Positions 44,474-56,150 of a stretch of DNA of 64,000 nucleotides are shown piece by piece. The position numbers and the translations under genes were made by a program. The notes under the pieces are model-generated. The model did no database searches. It saw nothing but the letters and a program-made list of their open reading frames with translations, and was not told the origin of the DNA. This DNA comes from Phallus indusiatus (Eukaryota; Basidiomycota; Agaricomycetes; Phallales; Phallaceae): positions 62,001 to 126,000 of the forward strand of contig JAQFWX010000038.1 of assembly GCA_027605045.1 (NCBI GenBank). Reading direction: 5' to 3'. Numbering within the stretch: position 1 is the stretch's first letter; each line of letters starts with the position of its first letter.

Positions 44474-46099
44474 ATGCCACACAACTCTAGCAAATCAGTT
44501 TCAATCGCTCAGAACGATCTTATCAATGGAAAACTTCCGGATGAAATACTCATTCAAATATTTTCTTTTTTAGGCCCAGAAAAGCGCAACAGCCACTATC
44601 TCCTTCTTGCCAGGGTCTGTCGTCGTTGGCGTACTATCGTACTTCGCAACTCGCCTTTCTGGACATCTTTATGCTACGATCGGCGTTGGGGTACGAAGGA
44701 ATCTATGGACAGATTTGAGATCATGTACCGTCGCTCCGGGTCCCAGCCTTTGGACATTTTCGTAGCAGATGATTTCGACTATAATCATAGTCGCCACTGG
44801 CTCGAGCATTTTCAGACACTGGATCTCTCTCGGATTCGATCTTTGTTTTTGGAAATCTCTTATGATATACGTTCGGAAGCTGATTATTTTTCCGATATTC
44901 TTATCCCTAATACTGCAATGTGGTCCGATATTCTCGTTCCTAATTTGAAGAACTTGAGCTTCGTCCTGACGAAGTGGGTAACAATCGACGTTGAACCAGT
45001 CCTACAATTCTTATCCAGGCTTATCAGCACGTCTCGTTTGCAGTATTTGCGGATTCCCGGTCCTTTTCTGTCGTATCTTCATGATCGAGTATTTCAGCAC
45101 CTGTCTCACGTCGAGTGGCTCAAACTGGATCAAGAACTCATAGGCAGTCCTTTTGCCGACGAATGGGAAGTGCTCGAGTTACCTCCACATCTCGATATTC
45201 TCAAAAGTTTGGAAAAACTACCTAATCTTCAATTCTTGAACTATGATTCTGACCCGAGAAACCGTCCCACCACATCGAATGAAGTAATAACACTTCCAAA
45301 CCTGCGGATGTTAAGTCTGAACAATTTTTCGGACTTTTTTTGTACGGTTGAGATGCCTGATCTCGACTACTTTTCTACCTTCCAGAGAGCGGCTTGGCAA
45401 GATATACCCGATGACCGTCTTCTATACAATTTTGATTTCTCAAACACCAACATCATCACCATATGCATGGCATTCTGCCACCGAGTTCATGTGGCATTAC
45501 CATCATATTTTGTGGCCTGCATATCTGGAAAGGACAGCTCGATGGCGACGCCTAAAGATTGTGCCTCGTTTGCAGAGTTCAGTGAAGGACTACCGTTCGG
45601 CGCAACTTTGAATGGTCATTTGGAGCTTCCTGAAAATAATTCATTCCATTTCGTATACGAATGGTATCTCGAACGTAGGCCTAACCCGGTTCCCATTCCA
45701 TTAAGACTGGCTACAGCTCTTATGGAACTAACAGTGGACACCACAGCTCACGAAAAGCAAAGGCGTAATATTTGGCCTTTCTTAGTCGACATCTTGCGCA
45801 GTGCCAAGACGATCACCTCATTAAATATAATAAACACGAGCGTCGGCCTTGTCAAAGTTTGTAAACTCCTGGAAGAAGAACCTGGAATAACCCCGCGCTT
45901 AGAACGGCTGACCTACCATAGCGCGCATCGTGCAAAGCCTACAAGTTTCTTGGCCCTTCTTTTGAAGACGGTACAAAGCGTTCGCTTCAAGGCGTCCTCC
46001 CAACCGTTAAAAGTCCTACGAGTGCAAAACTTTTTCACTGTACCCTATGATCAGGTTCAAGCTATTGAAAGATTAGGTATAGAGTACATACAAGTTTGA
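44474..46099 (+). CDS. F-box protein
   Basis: Single-exon frame of 541 residues from the ATG of MPHNSSKSVS. The frame is open further upstream, but that part overlaps the RAE1 promoter. An F-box-like motif lies near residues 20-60 (KLPDEILIQIFSFLGPEKR, ARVCRRWRTIVLRNSPFWTSL). The rest is a long leucine-rich region of the kind that follows F-boxes in Agaricomycetes (LNILDLSRIRSLFLEI-type repeats, LPNLQFLNYDS, TLPNLRMLSLNNF). It is predicted to be the substrate adaptor of an SCF ubiquitin ligase; target unknown. Such genes are expanded in large families in these fungi. Confidence 0.8.
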   Translation: MPHNSSKSVSIAQNDLINGKLPDEILIQIFSFLGPEKRNSHYLLLARVCRRWRTIVLRNSPFWTSLCYDRRWGTKESMDRFEIMYRRSGSQPLDIFVADDFDYNHSRHWLEHFQTLDLSRIRSLFLEISYDIRSEADYFSDILIPNTAMWSDILVPNLKNLSFVLTKWVTIDVEPVLQFLSRLISTSRLQYLRIPGPFLSYLHDRVFQHLSHVEWLKLDQELIGSPFADEWEVLELPPHLDILKSLEKLPNLQFLNYDSDPRNRPTTSNEVITLPNLRMLSLNNFSDFFCTVEMPDLDYFSTFQRAAWQDIPDDRLLYNFDFSNTNIITICMAFCHRVHVALPSYFVACISGKDSSMATPKDCASFAEFSEGLPFGATLNGHLELPENNSFHFVYEWYLERRPNPVPIPLRLATALMELTVDTTAHEKQRRNIWPFLVDILRSAKTITSLNIINTSVGLVKVCKLLEEEPGITPRLERLTYHSAHRAKPTSFLALLLKTVQSVRFKASSQPLKVLRVQNFFTVPYDQVQAIERLGIEYIQV

Positions 46100-46208
46100 A
46101 ATGCAAAGAGTTTAACGGTACGACGTTGTTATATATGTATCTACTTCCTCCAGCTTTTACGTATTTCGTACGCAGAAGATTGTAAAATTAGAAGTATTAA
46201 CTAAACAG

Positions 46209-46672
46209 GAGAGAACGGGATCGTGAGAGAACGGGATCGTGAGAGAACGGGATCGTGAGAGAACGGGATCGTGAGAGAACGGGATCGTGAGAGAACGGGA
46301 TCGTGAGAGAACGGGATCGTGAGAGAACGGGATCGTGAGAGAACGGGATCGTGAGAGAACGGGATCGTGAGAGAACGGGATCGTGAGAGAACGGGATCGT
46401 GAGAGAACGGGATCGTGAGAGAACGGGATCGTGAGAGAACGGGATCGTGAGAGAACGGGATCGTGAGAGAACGGGATCGTGAGAGAACGGGATCGTGAGA
46501 GAACGGGATCGTGAGAGAACGGGATCGTGAGAGAACGGGATCGTGAGAGAACGGGATCGTGAGAGAACGGGATCGTGAGAGAACGGGATCGTGAGAGAAC
46601 GGGATCGTGAGAGAACGGGATCGTGAGAGAACGGGATCGTGAGAGAACGGGATCGTGAGAGAACGGGATCGT
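46209..46672. repeat. Minisatellite: 29 perfect copies of a 16-bp unit
   Basis: Unit GAGAGAACGGGATCGT, 464 bp, exactly 29 units with no mismatch that I can see; one degenerate start (GAGGGAACC) follows. The unit length is not a multiple of 3, so two minus-strand frames are open through the array and encode a repeated SRSLTIPFSHDPVL pattern. Confidence 0.93.
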
Positions 46673-47126
46673 GAGGGAACCAGCATAGGTGTAGGGAGCG
46701 AAATAGTAGAAGAGTGAAGGATGAATATAAGGGTTTTCGGTCTTAATTCGGGGCAGTCGTAAGAGGTAGTAATGGGGCATGAAAACAATGATGTTTTTGA
46801 GTCAAAACGACTCGTCTTTTATATACAGTGATGCCCGAGAAGAAACGGACTCTAGGATTTTTGGGTAAGGGGATAAAAGGCGAAAAACTAAGAAAAGCTT
46901 AAAAGCGAGCTCGTTGTGAGACGGACTTTAAAGAAACGAAGTTATTTTTGTATGAAACAGGGGGAAAGCGATGGCTTTTAAACTACTGCTGAAGGTCACT
47001 CAGCTTTTGAGTTGTTCGTGGCTTCGTATATACGTCGCGAGTGCTTAGTGTGGTTAGTCGTTCCGAGTCGGGAAATTTCCTTTCTTGGATGATTCTCCGT
47101 CTATTCCGTATTCTCTCTCAACACTG
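46673..47126. other. Intergenic region, no gene recognised
   Basis: Sequence between the minisatellite and the stop of the DUF6535 gene. Only short frames are present and no motif was seen. Confidence 0.4.
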
Positions 47127-50100
47127 TCACACCTCGTTTCCATTGAGTTCCCAATGGAGCTGTCCACACTCTTCAGAATTATGGTTTGTTGCTTTAGTGC
47201 TTTGATTTTCGACACCCAGCTGATGTTGAGAGGCCACACCAAAACGTTGCCCAAACTTGTGTGCGACTTTTTCAAGCTGTCGACGGTTTCCATTTTGTTT
47301 GGAATGTGCCTTTGAAATCATAATATTGTGGAGTTTATGTAAGTTTGACCGGTCAAGCTCTAAATTTTTGTTCCATTCGGCAGTCATACTGTATCCTAAT
47401 CGCGCCAGCACGGACGAGTTATGGAGAACGGTGAACAGAGCGAGTCCATCTGGGTCCTCGGCCACAGGCGTCACGAATAGATCCATTAGGCCCTCATACA
47501 AGTATTTTTGTGAATTAGATTCCACATATCCACAAAACTCGAGGTTTTCAAAAAATGTCAAAAAATGGGACACAGCCTCGTTGGGATCATTCGATGAAGT
47601 GATGCATCGACGTAGACTGTCGCGGTTCTGAGGCATGACCAACAGTGCGAATATGGGATACGGCCATGGCCAGTGAATGTTGGATCTGACTTCCGAACAC
47701 CGTCGATATACTGGAAAAGGGTCGTGGTACTTAGTAAGGTAAAAGCGCCTTACTTGGTCAACGTTCTCGCGGATGGCGCGCCAAATTAGAGATAAGCAGT
47801 CAAGTATGTTCAATCGGACGGCATCCGTCACAGGCTTACTCCAGAATGCATCCACGCAGCAAACATCTCTGAAGAAGACAAGGAAGTCCTCATGTGAGAC
47901 ATAATAGCCCTCGTGTGAGTAGCAGGACTCTTTGACGATTGCGACACCAAGCCATTGGAATAAGTTCTTAAACAGATTATACAACAACATCTGTTTCTGT
48001 GTGTTGTTGGCAATGAGCGATCGTGGGGAAGTAAGGTTCCGATAGATGGAAACAACGAGGAGATAACGTTCCTTAAAGGATATGTCTTCTGAGGAGGAAA
48101 AATGAGGGCTGTCAGGACAAAAGTAACGGAACAGGTAGTCGAATTTCCATTTTCCCGGCTCGCCAGGATGTTCCAGAACAGTCAGGAAATCTGTAGTCTC
48201 TGTGCCATTTGTGGTGCTCTGGGTTTTCCAGAGAAATATGTTATCCATTCCAGAAGTGATGATACGTCTGGCCACATCATCATCTCCCGATGCCCTTGCC
48301 AAGAAACATTGCCACATGACCAGTGGAAGCTTGAAATTGTCTTTGATGGCATCCTTAAGAATTTCGACATAATTGGCATTTATTACATTCCTGGAGATAC
48401 GGCAATAATTTTGGTATTCCACTTCATCCAATTGTCTTCTGAACTCCCCATTAGCCATAGACGGAAGTAGAGACCAGTAGTTGTACTCCCGGGACAAGAG
48501 ATCGGCACACAACCCGTAACGAATATCTGCCGCACTTGTGTCGTCGAGCTCCAAAATCCTCCAAAAATTGTTCAGGGTGTCGAGTTTGAATGTCTGAGTA
48601 ATATTTCGATGCATAAATGAGCACCGTGCGATAATCCGGTGAACACTTGTAGCAGAGGAGGTTTGATAAAGCCAAGAAAGTGCGTTTGAGTCAAGAGGAG
48701 CAGCATCTGCAACAGCTCGCTTTATCTTCTCCTCCCTCCAGTTTGTGAATTTCGGAATGGTAGAAACGAAGCGTCCTAAGGCTCTCAGCGCATGACGAAA
48801 ACCCAAATCATAGTACAAATAGTCACACAATGCCTTGACAGCATATATGGGCAGACCAATCAAGGCCTCGCATGCAAATTCAAGTGTAACCCAGACGTAA
48901 TGAAGGAAAGGCTTGATAGGACGAATCAAAGGATGGATATTTCTCCAGAGAGACTCCCATTTCGAGCTCGTCCTGTCTAGTCGATCCGTCTCCATATGAG
49001 CCTCTGGGTCTGATCGTACTCGTTTTGAGTCCTTTGTTGAGTGTAGAACCTTTTTCGACACTGCGCTAATCCGGTGAAAGACCTTTGGCAAAAAGAAGAA
49101 AAGTACACCGATATAAATCGTAAGCGACGTTATATATGGGCATCCCGGATATCGTATAGGCAGTATCACAGAAACGAAATATAAAACGTATGTGACTCCG
49201 GTAATAGCGACAATCGCCCGAGCGATTTGAACATCCAATGGAAATAAAAGTATGATGATGCCGATGAGGAATATGCCGACAGCAAGATGTAAAAGAATCG
49301 GCAGGAGATCAATGATGGCACCGACTCTCCACGACTCAAACCCCTGAAACCGAAATTGTCTTGCCCTCGCTTTTTCACGCGGTGTTCCGGAGATAGAAGA
49401 CAGGTAATAATAGAGCCATTGTTTGGCAAGGACAGCGAACAGCGCAGTAGACAACGTAATTGCCAAACTAGTGAACCACAGGCCATTTACGAGTCGCGCA
49501 TTTGCCGATGGTATGAACGGAGAAGTAGGGATTAGTGTTGAGCTGGGAACATTATTAATCGACGTTCCGCTGAATTGGGCTCGGAGTAATTGGGTTGTTT
49601 CGAACAACAAGGATGCAGAAACTTGAGTATTGTCCCGCTGAAGGCTTTGCGAAGCCTGCGAAATGAATGTGGTTATAACACCAGAAAAAAGACCAGCCTG
49701 AACAATAGCAAACTTTAGCGGTCATAGCCACATACCACATAAGACGGGCATTTAACGTACAAATACGAGAAGAACATCTGCTGTCTCTTTCCAACCTTCC
49801 ACTCTTTCACGATCATAGGCCTCAGCTTCGTCAAGGTAGGTCGACCAAACTCGAGCATTGGGACCAAGCTCTTCTCCGGGCCGATCCATAGGATACTTCT
49901 GTTCATAATCAAATCGATTATTTACTTCGATGATCCTGGATTAGCGAGTACGATATAATTACATCGGCCACTACTCACCATTATTGGATTCGGTTTTGGT
50001 TATTACTCCAAAAAGCTTTTTGCGCAAGGTCTTGATTTCTTCATCATTGTTAGATGTTGGTTTGGACTCCTTTTCTGGAAGGTGTATACGATAATCAACA

Positions 50101-50402
50101 AATTATTTGGAAGAACAGAAAAAAATTTCACCAGGCAAATCACGAGTGAGAATCCGTAAGAGTTGAAGTTGTAGCAAGTTTTCATTTAAACCTGTTTCAA
50201 GCTGCACTTTTTGTTCATTTGGAGAGGTCGCTGCGGCATGTACAGATGGCGACCTCTCGTCTTCAGCAATTTCCTGAACTCGTTCGGTAGCAGGAGAAGC
50301 ACCCAGAACCGGCGGAGGCCCATTCTCGATTTCACCCTGATTGCTGAGGAGCTCCAGCTGCGCTATATTTTCGTTCGAGTTACAAGTAGCTGCTTCAGAC
50401 AT
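47127..50402 (-). CDS. DUF6535 membrane protein
   Basis: Basidiomycete-specific family of unknown function. Exons 50402-50132, 50074-49979, 49924-49761 and 49697-47127 splice in phase to 1033 residues. The N-terminal ~90 residues are low-complexity. The conserved core starts with YEQKYPMDRPGEELGPNARVW and EGWKETADVLLVF/AGLFSGVITTFI. Four or five membrane helices follow: WFTSLAITLSTALFAVLAKQW, LPILLHLAVGIFLIGIIILLF, AIVAITGVTYVLYFVSVIL and LTIYIGVLFFFLP. The large C-terminal region (~600 residues) is soluble and helical, without a domain I can name. Confidence 0.85.
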
Positions 50403-52016
50403 AGCTGGTCAGATTGCGATACAACGATAGCGAGATAGGGTGGGTTTGTTGATATATAACGTTCGGGGAGGATCAAGCTGTAGGACGGAAGAGAGGCGCC
50501 ACCAATATGCTTGGTACATGTAGCATTTCCGGATTCGCATGGATCACAGTATTTAGTAATGAGGCTGAGGCCATTTGGATATGGCGACGAAGAGAATACT
50601 GAGTTATTTTTACCAGCACGTTGCATCTGCTTCCGTTTTGGCACTGTATGGTGGCAATACAAGCGGTGATCATTTTCGTTACATAATGATCAAGGCGCTA
50701 GCTTAGGATTTTGTGGAAATAAACCCCATTAATAAGTCCTAACTTGGTCCGGTTTATTAACCGACTCAGGTTTTTCTGACACGAACCTGAATTGCAAGTC
50801 TTATAGCTATAGCGCATCGTCTCGAGGATGCGCAACAACCACCGTGCTAACCTCAGGTCCCGTTACGAAGTGGCGTTTGTTTCCAAGATAGGCACTAAAA
50901 TTGAAGAAGACCATCATGTAACACACATAAATTCAAACAGTACCCAATGTGCGCTGCATGTACGTGTTGGCTGAAAGACCGCGAAGAGAAGAACAATACA
51001 AGTAATTTCGTTGATCTAGAGTCTCCATCATATCCGGATTCCATACTCTCGGGTTAAAGTTTGCAAAACGTACGCCTCGCCGTAGTTCGTCACCCGGTTT
51101 TCACAACCTGGATAATGTGCGACGAAACTAGACGTTCTAGTGAACGGTCGTTTCGCCAACCGAAGACTTTTCGCCGCACAAAATACATGGTCCCTTGTTG
51201 GGAAAATACATGTCGAGCCATTCCTGGCTCCGAACTGGAGCTCTTTCACGCTTGTTGAGCCACTTTTGTTCCATTCTGTGATGATTTCTGATTGTGGGAC
51301 CGATGACAGACAATGCCTTTTTGGGCGTCCGGGCTCGCTTTTTGGCAGGAAGGATAGGCCGGCGTTTTAGCTGAGTTTGTTGCATGGGAGGGGGACAAGG
51401 GTTTAACGACGATACAATGAGGGGGGCGGCGTTGTGGATGGGCGTAACTGAGTACGGCCTGGCTCGAGTTTTGAGAGGCCAAAGACAGAGCAAGCCAGGC
51501 CAAGCCAAGGCCCGGAAATCATTATCCAGGACCATAAATAACTTGAAACGGAACAATCAAATCTTTCTTAGCTTCATTTTCACCGGTAGCTTCCCCGTCG
51601 TGAAACAATTCACATTCTGTGGGTTTTGTAATTTCACTTAGTTTAGACTAATCTTGCGCTTTATAATTCGAATTTTTAGCCTTACAGCACCCTTTATGCA
51701 TGCGTACGCTAATACAGTTGGCACTAAAGTTACTCGGACTCGAACGCACGGTAAAACTAAACTTGTTTGAAACCTGTCGACGAATTTACATTCAAGTCCC
51801 TGGTTTCTTCGTAGACACAAATCCGGAAGAGTCTCCGCGTCTCAGGGGGGACAAACATTGTAAACTGAGTTGGACACGGGTCTTAACCATTAGCTTAAAA
51901 AAGAAAAGCAGCAATTTACACCAATAATAAAGTCAAATTTATTCGAAGCAAATTTCGAATAGGCGAATGCGTTGTTTTTTTTTCTCGATGTACATTGAAT
52001 TAGCATTAACTTGTTC
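50403..52016. other. Intergenic region with an unassigned minus-strand frame
   Basis: No recognised gene. A minus-strand frame at 51137-51556 encodes a basic segment (RRPILPAKKRARTPKKAL) followed by WLDMYFPNKGPCILCGEKSS, which could be part of an unrecognised gene. I could not build splice sites that extend it convincingly. Confidence 0.25.
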
Positions 52017-53227
52017 TTACAAGCACTGCGAGTAGTAAGGTGGCGAAACTGCCGTGCAAGTGCTTCCCGTTGCGCATGCTGTCGGACCACTCCATCCTGT
52101 ACCACCGCTAGAAAGAATATAAATTGTTCAAATGAACCCGTTCATTGAAAAGTGTCATCAACTTACCATTGACCGTACTAAAATGAGACGAATTGCATCA
52201 GTTGTTACCTGTTAGCAACAAAATTGACACGCACTTTGGTCTGGGTTGCTCCACTAGCACTGGTCGTTGGCGTGGGTGCGGGCAAGGGTGTAGTAGGCGT
52301 GACAGTTGTGTGGGGAGTGGAAGACGTATGAGGAGCAGAAGTGCCTGGAGCAGATGAAGCAGACGAGGCAGCACCTGACAGGTATGACTGATAATTATTG
52401 GAAATAGCCTCGTTGGTCTGAAGACCGAAGAAGCTGAAGTCATTGTGTTCCGTAAAGTTAGAAGCTGGGTTGCTGATGTCGTCGACGGGTGTCTCGGTTT
52501 GGGCCACATAGGCAATAAGCTGGAAAGTTCCTGTAGGGTCGATTGAACCTTCAGACCAGTTGGTGCAGTTCTTAAGAAAGGTGAAATAAGATAATGAGTT
52601 TAGGTTTTATGCGTTGCGAAAAATAACTGGTATTTACTTGGCAACGGAAGGTGGCCTTGATGTGTGTGCTGTTCGTTCCAGAACCGGGAAGCATAGTAAT
52701 TGTAGGTCCAGAGTATAGCAATGGTTGAACGTAACCATCGGTCCAGCGGGTGGAGAAGATGACGTCGTCCCCATCAGGCCAGAAAACGAAGAGCAAACTA
52801 TTTTCGACTTCATTCAAAAAATCTTAAACATCAGAATTATGCATGTTCTTACGAATCTGCCATAGTTCCTGCCATTGAGGCACCAGTGTAACCGTATGAC
52901 AAAGGTGCAACGAGTTGGACAATATATTCTGTGGCAGGTGGAGTAGTCAAAGGCGGCAAGACGAATCCTACAAAAATGTCCAAATCGGGATCCTATATCA
53001 AAAAACGTTTGTTGGCGGTGCCCAAGCCATAGAGACGACATGAACGACGAACCTGATAGCCTTCAAAGCAAATTCCATTGGCGGAATCGCAGATCTGGCT
53101 GCTGGTTTGTCCGGCGACTGCAATTAAGTTTGTTCTTAGAGGCAAGTAGTTCAAAAAGTGAATCTAACTTACCGAAATCGACAAGAGCGTATAATGATGC
53201 AGCAAGTAAAGCGCGACCGAACCTCAT
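52017..53227 (-). CDS. Secreted cytochrome domain (AA8/CDH-type) with CBM1
   Basis: Seven exons (53227-53173, 53117-53053, 52992-52853, 52797-52638, 52570-52235, 52177-52167 and 52107-52017) give 285 residues. A signal peptide (MRFGRALLAASLYALVDF) is followed by the b-type cytochrome domain known from cellobiose dehydrogenase (QICDSANGICFEGYQDPDLD, SYGYTGASMAGTMADS, VFWPDGDDVIFSTRWTDGY). Likely haem ligands are Met80 or Met84 and His132 in STHIKATFRCQNC; this is inferred by position. A Ser/Thr/Pro linker leads to a cellulose-binding CBM1 (YGQCGGTGWSGPTAC...YYSQCL). There is no flavin dehydrogenase domain, so it resembles the carbohydrate-binding cytochromes of white-rot fungi that may pass electrons to lytic polysaccharide monooxygenases. 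One exon is 11 nt. Confidence 0.93.
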
Positions 53228-55021
53228 TTTGAAGAGGATTGAATAGTCTGAATCGACTCTGAAGTAAAATCAGCACGAAACTGGCTCTTTAAATGCTCTT
53301 CCGCCTGATTTACGGAAAGAAAACAATTAGATTTTTGCCAACGCAGCGAATATTGGAGTAATAACGAACCGAGCTTTTGTCGAAAGTGATACGTGAGTTA
53401 TTTTTAATCAGTATACGAGGTTAGATATTTATATCCACGCTTCAGCAGATGACGTCCGTATTTTTAGAGAATCTCTTCTTCAATGTCAGTTGATGGGAGA
53501 TAATCGGAGCTATGTGATGAATCATGCATATTTTTTGTTCTCAGCTCCGATAAGTCTGGAACGCATACTGTTCGGAACCATGTAATCACATTATATTTTG
53601 TTGAGATTCATCCGCGGTACTTGATAGTCCTATCTCTGTACATTGACGCGTCGGGTTCTTTCAACGGCCGGGAACTGTTTTGCTCCTTTTTCTACCGACA
53701 ATAAACGATGGTAGTTTGTTCGGGTAAATTGACCAATGACAATTACACAATCAAATCACCAACACGCATATGTAGTAAGAAGGATATGACGTAGAGTCAC
53801 AAGTTGATCATATAATTGGGTTGGAATGGTGGGCTCGAGGCCGCCGGAGCTAAACGTTTGTCACATTATACAAGCTTGAAAGACAAAACCTCCAACAGAG
53901 ATAAAAGAAGTCACATAGATGTGTCGAGATCTGAAAGAAGTTACAAAATCAGTCAGAAGACACCAACGATAAGTTTGCGATGTTTAGCCGTACAGCCGCT
54001 GATTTACCTTGACCGCGTTATGTAGTTGGGTTCTATTCCGTCGATGCCGTTACAATTGCACTTTCCTGGTTTTCTAACTGGTTTTACAGCTCTTGGGAAC
54101 TCAGTACGCCATCTTGAAAAATGATTTTCCGAATGCCTAAAGCCCAAATTGGGACGTGTTAGGTGTTTGTTATCACCGCACCGAAAGAATGAATCAACCT
54201 GCCACATTCTTAACATCCGCGTTCTCCGATCTTTCCTTTTCAGTCATACTTTTTCAACTTCTTATCTCTCTTCATATCCACTAACTGCTGATATAACTTC
54301 CTCGCCGACAGCCATTCCTACCTCGAGACTCCTAACATGGGCCGAATCAAGGGCGGTTTTCGTCTTTGCAAACTCATGCAGAAGATAAAAGATATCACTG
54401 TTCGTTATTTCAAGTTGTATTGAAATTGATTCAATGGATTCTCATCTCAAATTACCTACGAGATAATTTAGTATTTGTGAAAGTTTGGGAAAGACAAGAC
54501 TACCTTCTACTTTAACATGATACCGGTGATGTCTCTGACTTAGAAACCCAGCAGGGCAGGGCTCTGGTTTGAAAGTCGAACTCCGCTTCGGCGCACGCCT
54601 GGGGCCGTTACGCGTTACGGCGTTACCTCAGCCTTCTCTTTTCAAAATCACTCTTCCGAAAGATGTTCTACGTACTTCTGTGCTATTCACAATTTAAGCA
54701 CAAATTGAATGAGCATCCTATTTCCGCCTACTCCATGTAATTGGGTTGCCTTCTTTTCCTTGGCCTTTTTCCTTTCCTTGTCGCCTTTTTCTCATTCTTT
54801 TGTGATGTCATTTATTCTGGGTGTGCTCGGATTAGAAACTGCACTTCACATTAAAATTAGTTACATTGCAACATATTTAAACGTCTATCTACGTCTCGAT
54901 ACAAGCTTAGAATAAGTTAAACATAACGTAAGTTTTTTTGGTTATCACATGAATTCAATAGGATTTACTGATTGAAGACGGTTAGTTTTTTGGGAAACTT
55001 ATGTCGGAATGAATGCAGCCC
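53228..55021. other. Intergenic region, no gene recognised
   Basis: Includes the promoter of the secreted cytochrome. A tiny plus-strand frame at about 54337-54423 (MGRIKGGFRLCKLMQKI) is in a clean context but is too short to judge. No repeat or RNA gene was recognised. Confidence 0.35.
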
Positions 55022-56150
55022 TTACTTTTTGATTCTTCGTGGCAACAGTTTAACCACCCGTGTCTCTCTGATTTTTGGCCCTTCCGTTCCGAAGTAGCGA
55101 CCCGACATGTATCCCCATTCCAAACATCCGATCATGAAATTTTCCAGACCTTTGATATATCGCCCGAGGTCCTTGTCGACCTGATCTCCCCACGAAGGCA
55201 GTCGCTTCTTATATGTCTCGAAGTTATCTAACATGGTGAAACACATGTCTCCCACGACGCTCACAGCATCTTGAAGCGTCAAGCCGTACTGTTTCATGAA
55301 AAGTACGACGAGATTGTATGTATCTCCACAGGCTTGCTCCTTATTATAGGAATAAATGTCCTGTCAATCGGTATGAGTCAGGCTTATCCGGATAAAACTT
55401 GTATAACGCTCACGTACATTAGCCCAGGTACAAAAATCATTAGCGCTTTCCTTCAGGGACTGCACTACGGGATGTTCCATGACTTCCTCTGGAAAGTCAG
55501 CTTGTAATGTATATTCAATGAAGTCGAACAACGGTTTGAAGGCGCTGCTATCTCTTCTTATGTCGATATATTTTTCAATACTGGGAATAGCCCTGTCTTG
55601 GCGGTGAATAGCTTGAATATGTCTCGCTTCCAGGAAGAAGCCCATATCTTCAATAAATCGACTTCGAAAGCCAGCAGAAGCGCGAGGAAGGCATCGGAGC
55701 CAAAATCTAGGACAGAGGAGGATGTGAGCATGGAAGTTGAAAAAGTTAACAGTTCATTCAAACTTACTGTCGAGTAAGCTTACTCAAAGTAGGCTCTTCC
55801 TCAGCAGATTGCGCGGGCTTAGGACATAGGAAAGCATTCATCATCAAATCCGCCATTGCTTTATTTCCGTTGACGTCCACATCGTCGGTTACATCACCAT
55901 AATACAGGATGAGGTGCATTAGATCGCAGCTTCTTTGAAGACCTTCGTCCTCGGCGTCGTTATACACATATGCACAAAGTTTTCCGGCAATGAGCATCTT
56001 CAATTTCTTTGCGTGCATAGGAGTAAAATTCGAAAATGCACGCCGATACCATTCTTCAGACAACGCTCCAACAGCATCGCCGTGAGGATGGGCTTTTAAT
56101 GAATATGGGCAACTAGAGATAAAGTCGGGAATTATGAATGAAGAAGGCAT
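55022..56150 (-). CDS. Sesquiterpene synthase
   Basis: Class I terpene cyclase that ionises farnesyl diphosphate; product unknown. Exons 56150-55768, 55706-55418 and 55360-55022 splice in phase to 336 residues, a normal length. The Mg-binding triad NDIYSYNKEQ (residues 224-233) is canonical. The C-terminal pair RY stands in EWGYMSGRYFG. The Asp-rich motif is atypical: the position where the family usually has DEYTD or a variant reads GDVTDDVD (Asp86, Asp89, Asp90). Other family residues are in place (AIHRQDRAIPSIEKYIDIRR, ANDFCTWAN/DIYSY). It lies 1.8 kb from a P450 on the same strand. Confidence 0.93.

Noticed and set aside
46209..46672. Regular tandem array resembling CRISPR
   Set aside because: Units are directly adjacent with no spacers, and the host is a eukaryote.
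46157..46780. Two long minus-strand frames of about 200 residues with a repeated SRSLTIPFSHDPVL pattern
   Set aside because: They are translations of the 16-bp minisatellite. Openness in more than one frame follows from the unit having no stop in those frames, not from a gene.
51028..51556. Overlapping minus-strand frames with a CILCG pair as a zinc-finger gene
   Set aside because: Only one Cys pair, no supporting splice sites and no family match, so I report it only inside the intergenic note.
55558..55761. Terpene synthase frame that ends early (KNIST) suggesting a pseudogene
   Set aside because: Using the intron donor inside CGACAGTAAGT and the acceptor at 55707 shifts to the frame that carries all family motifs.
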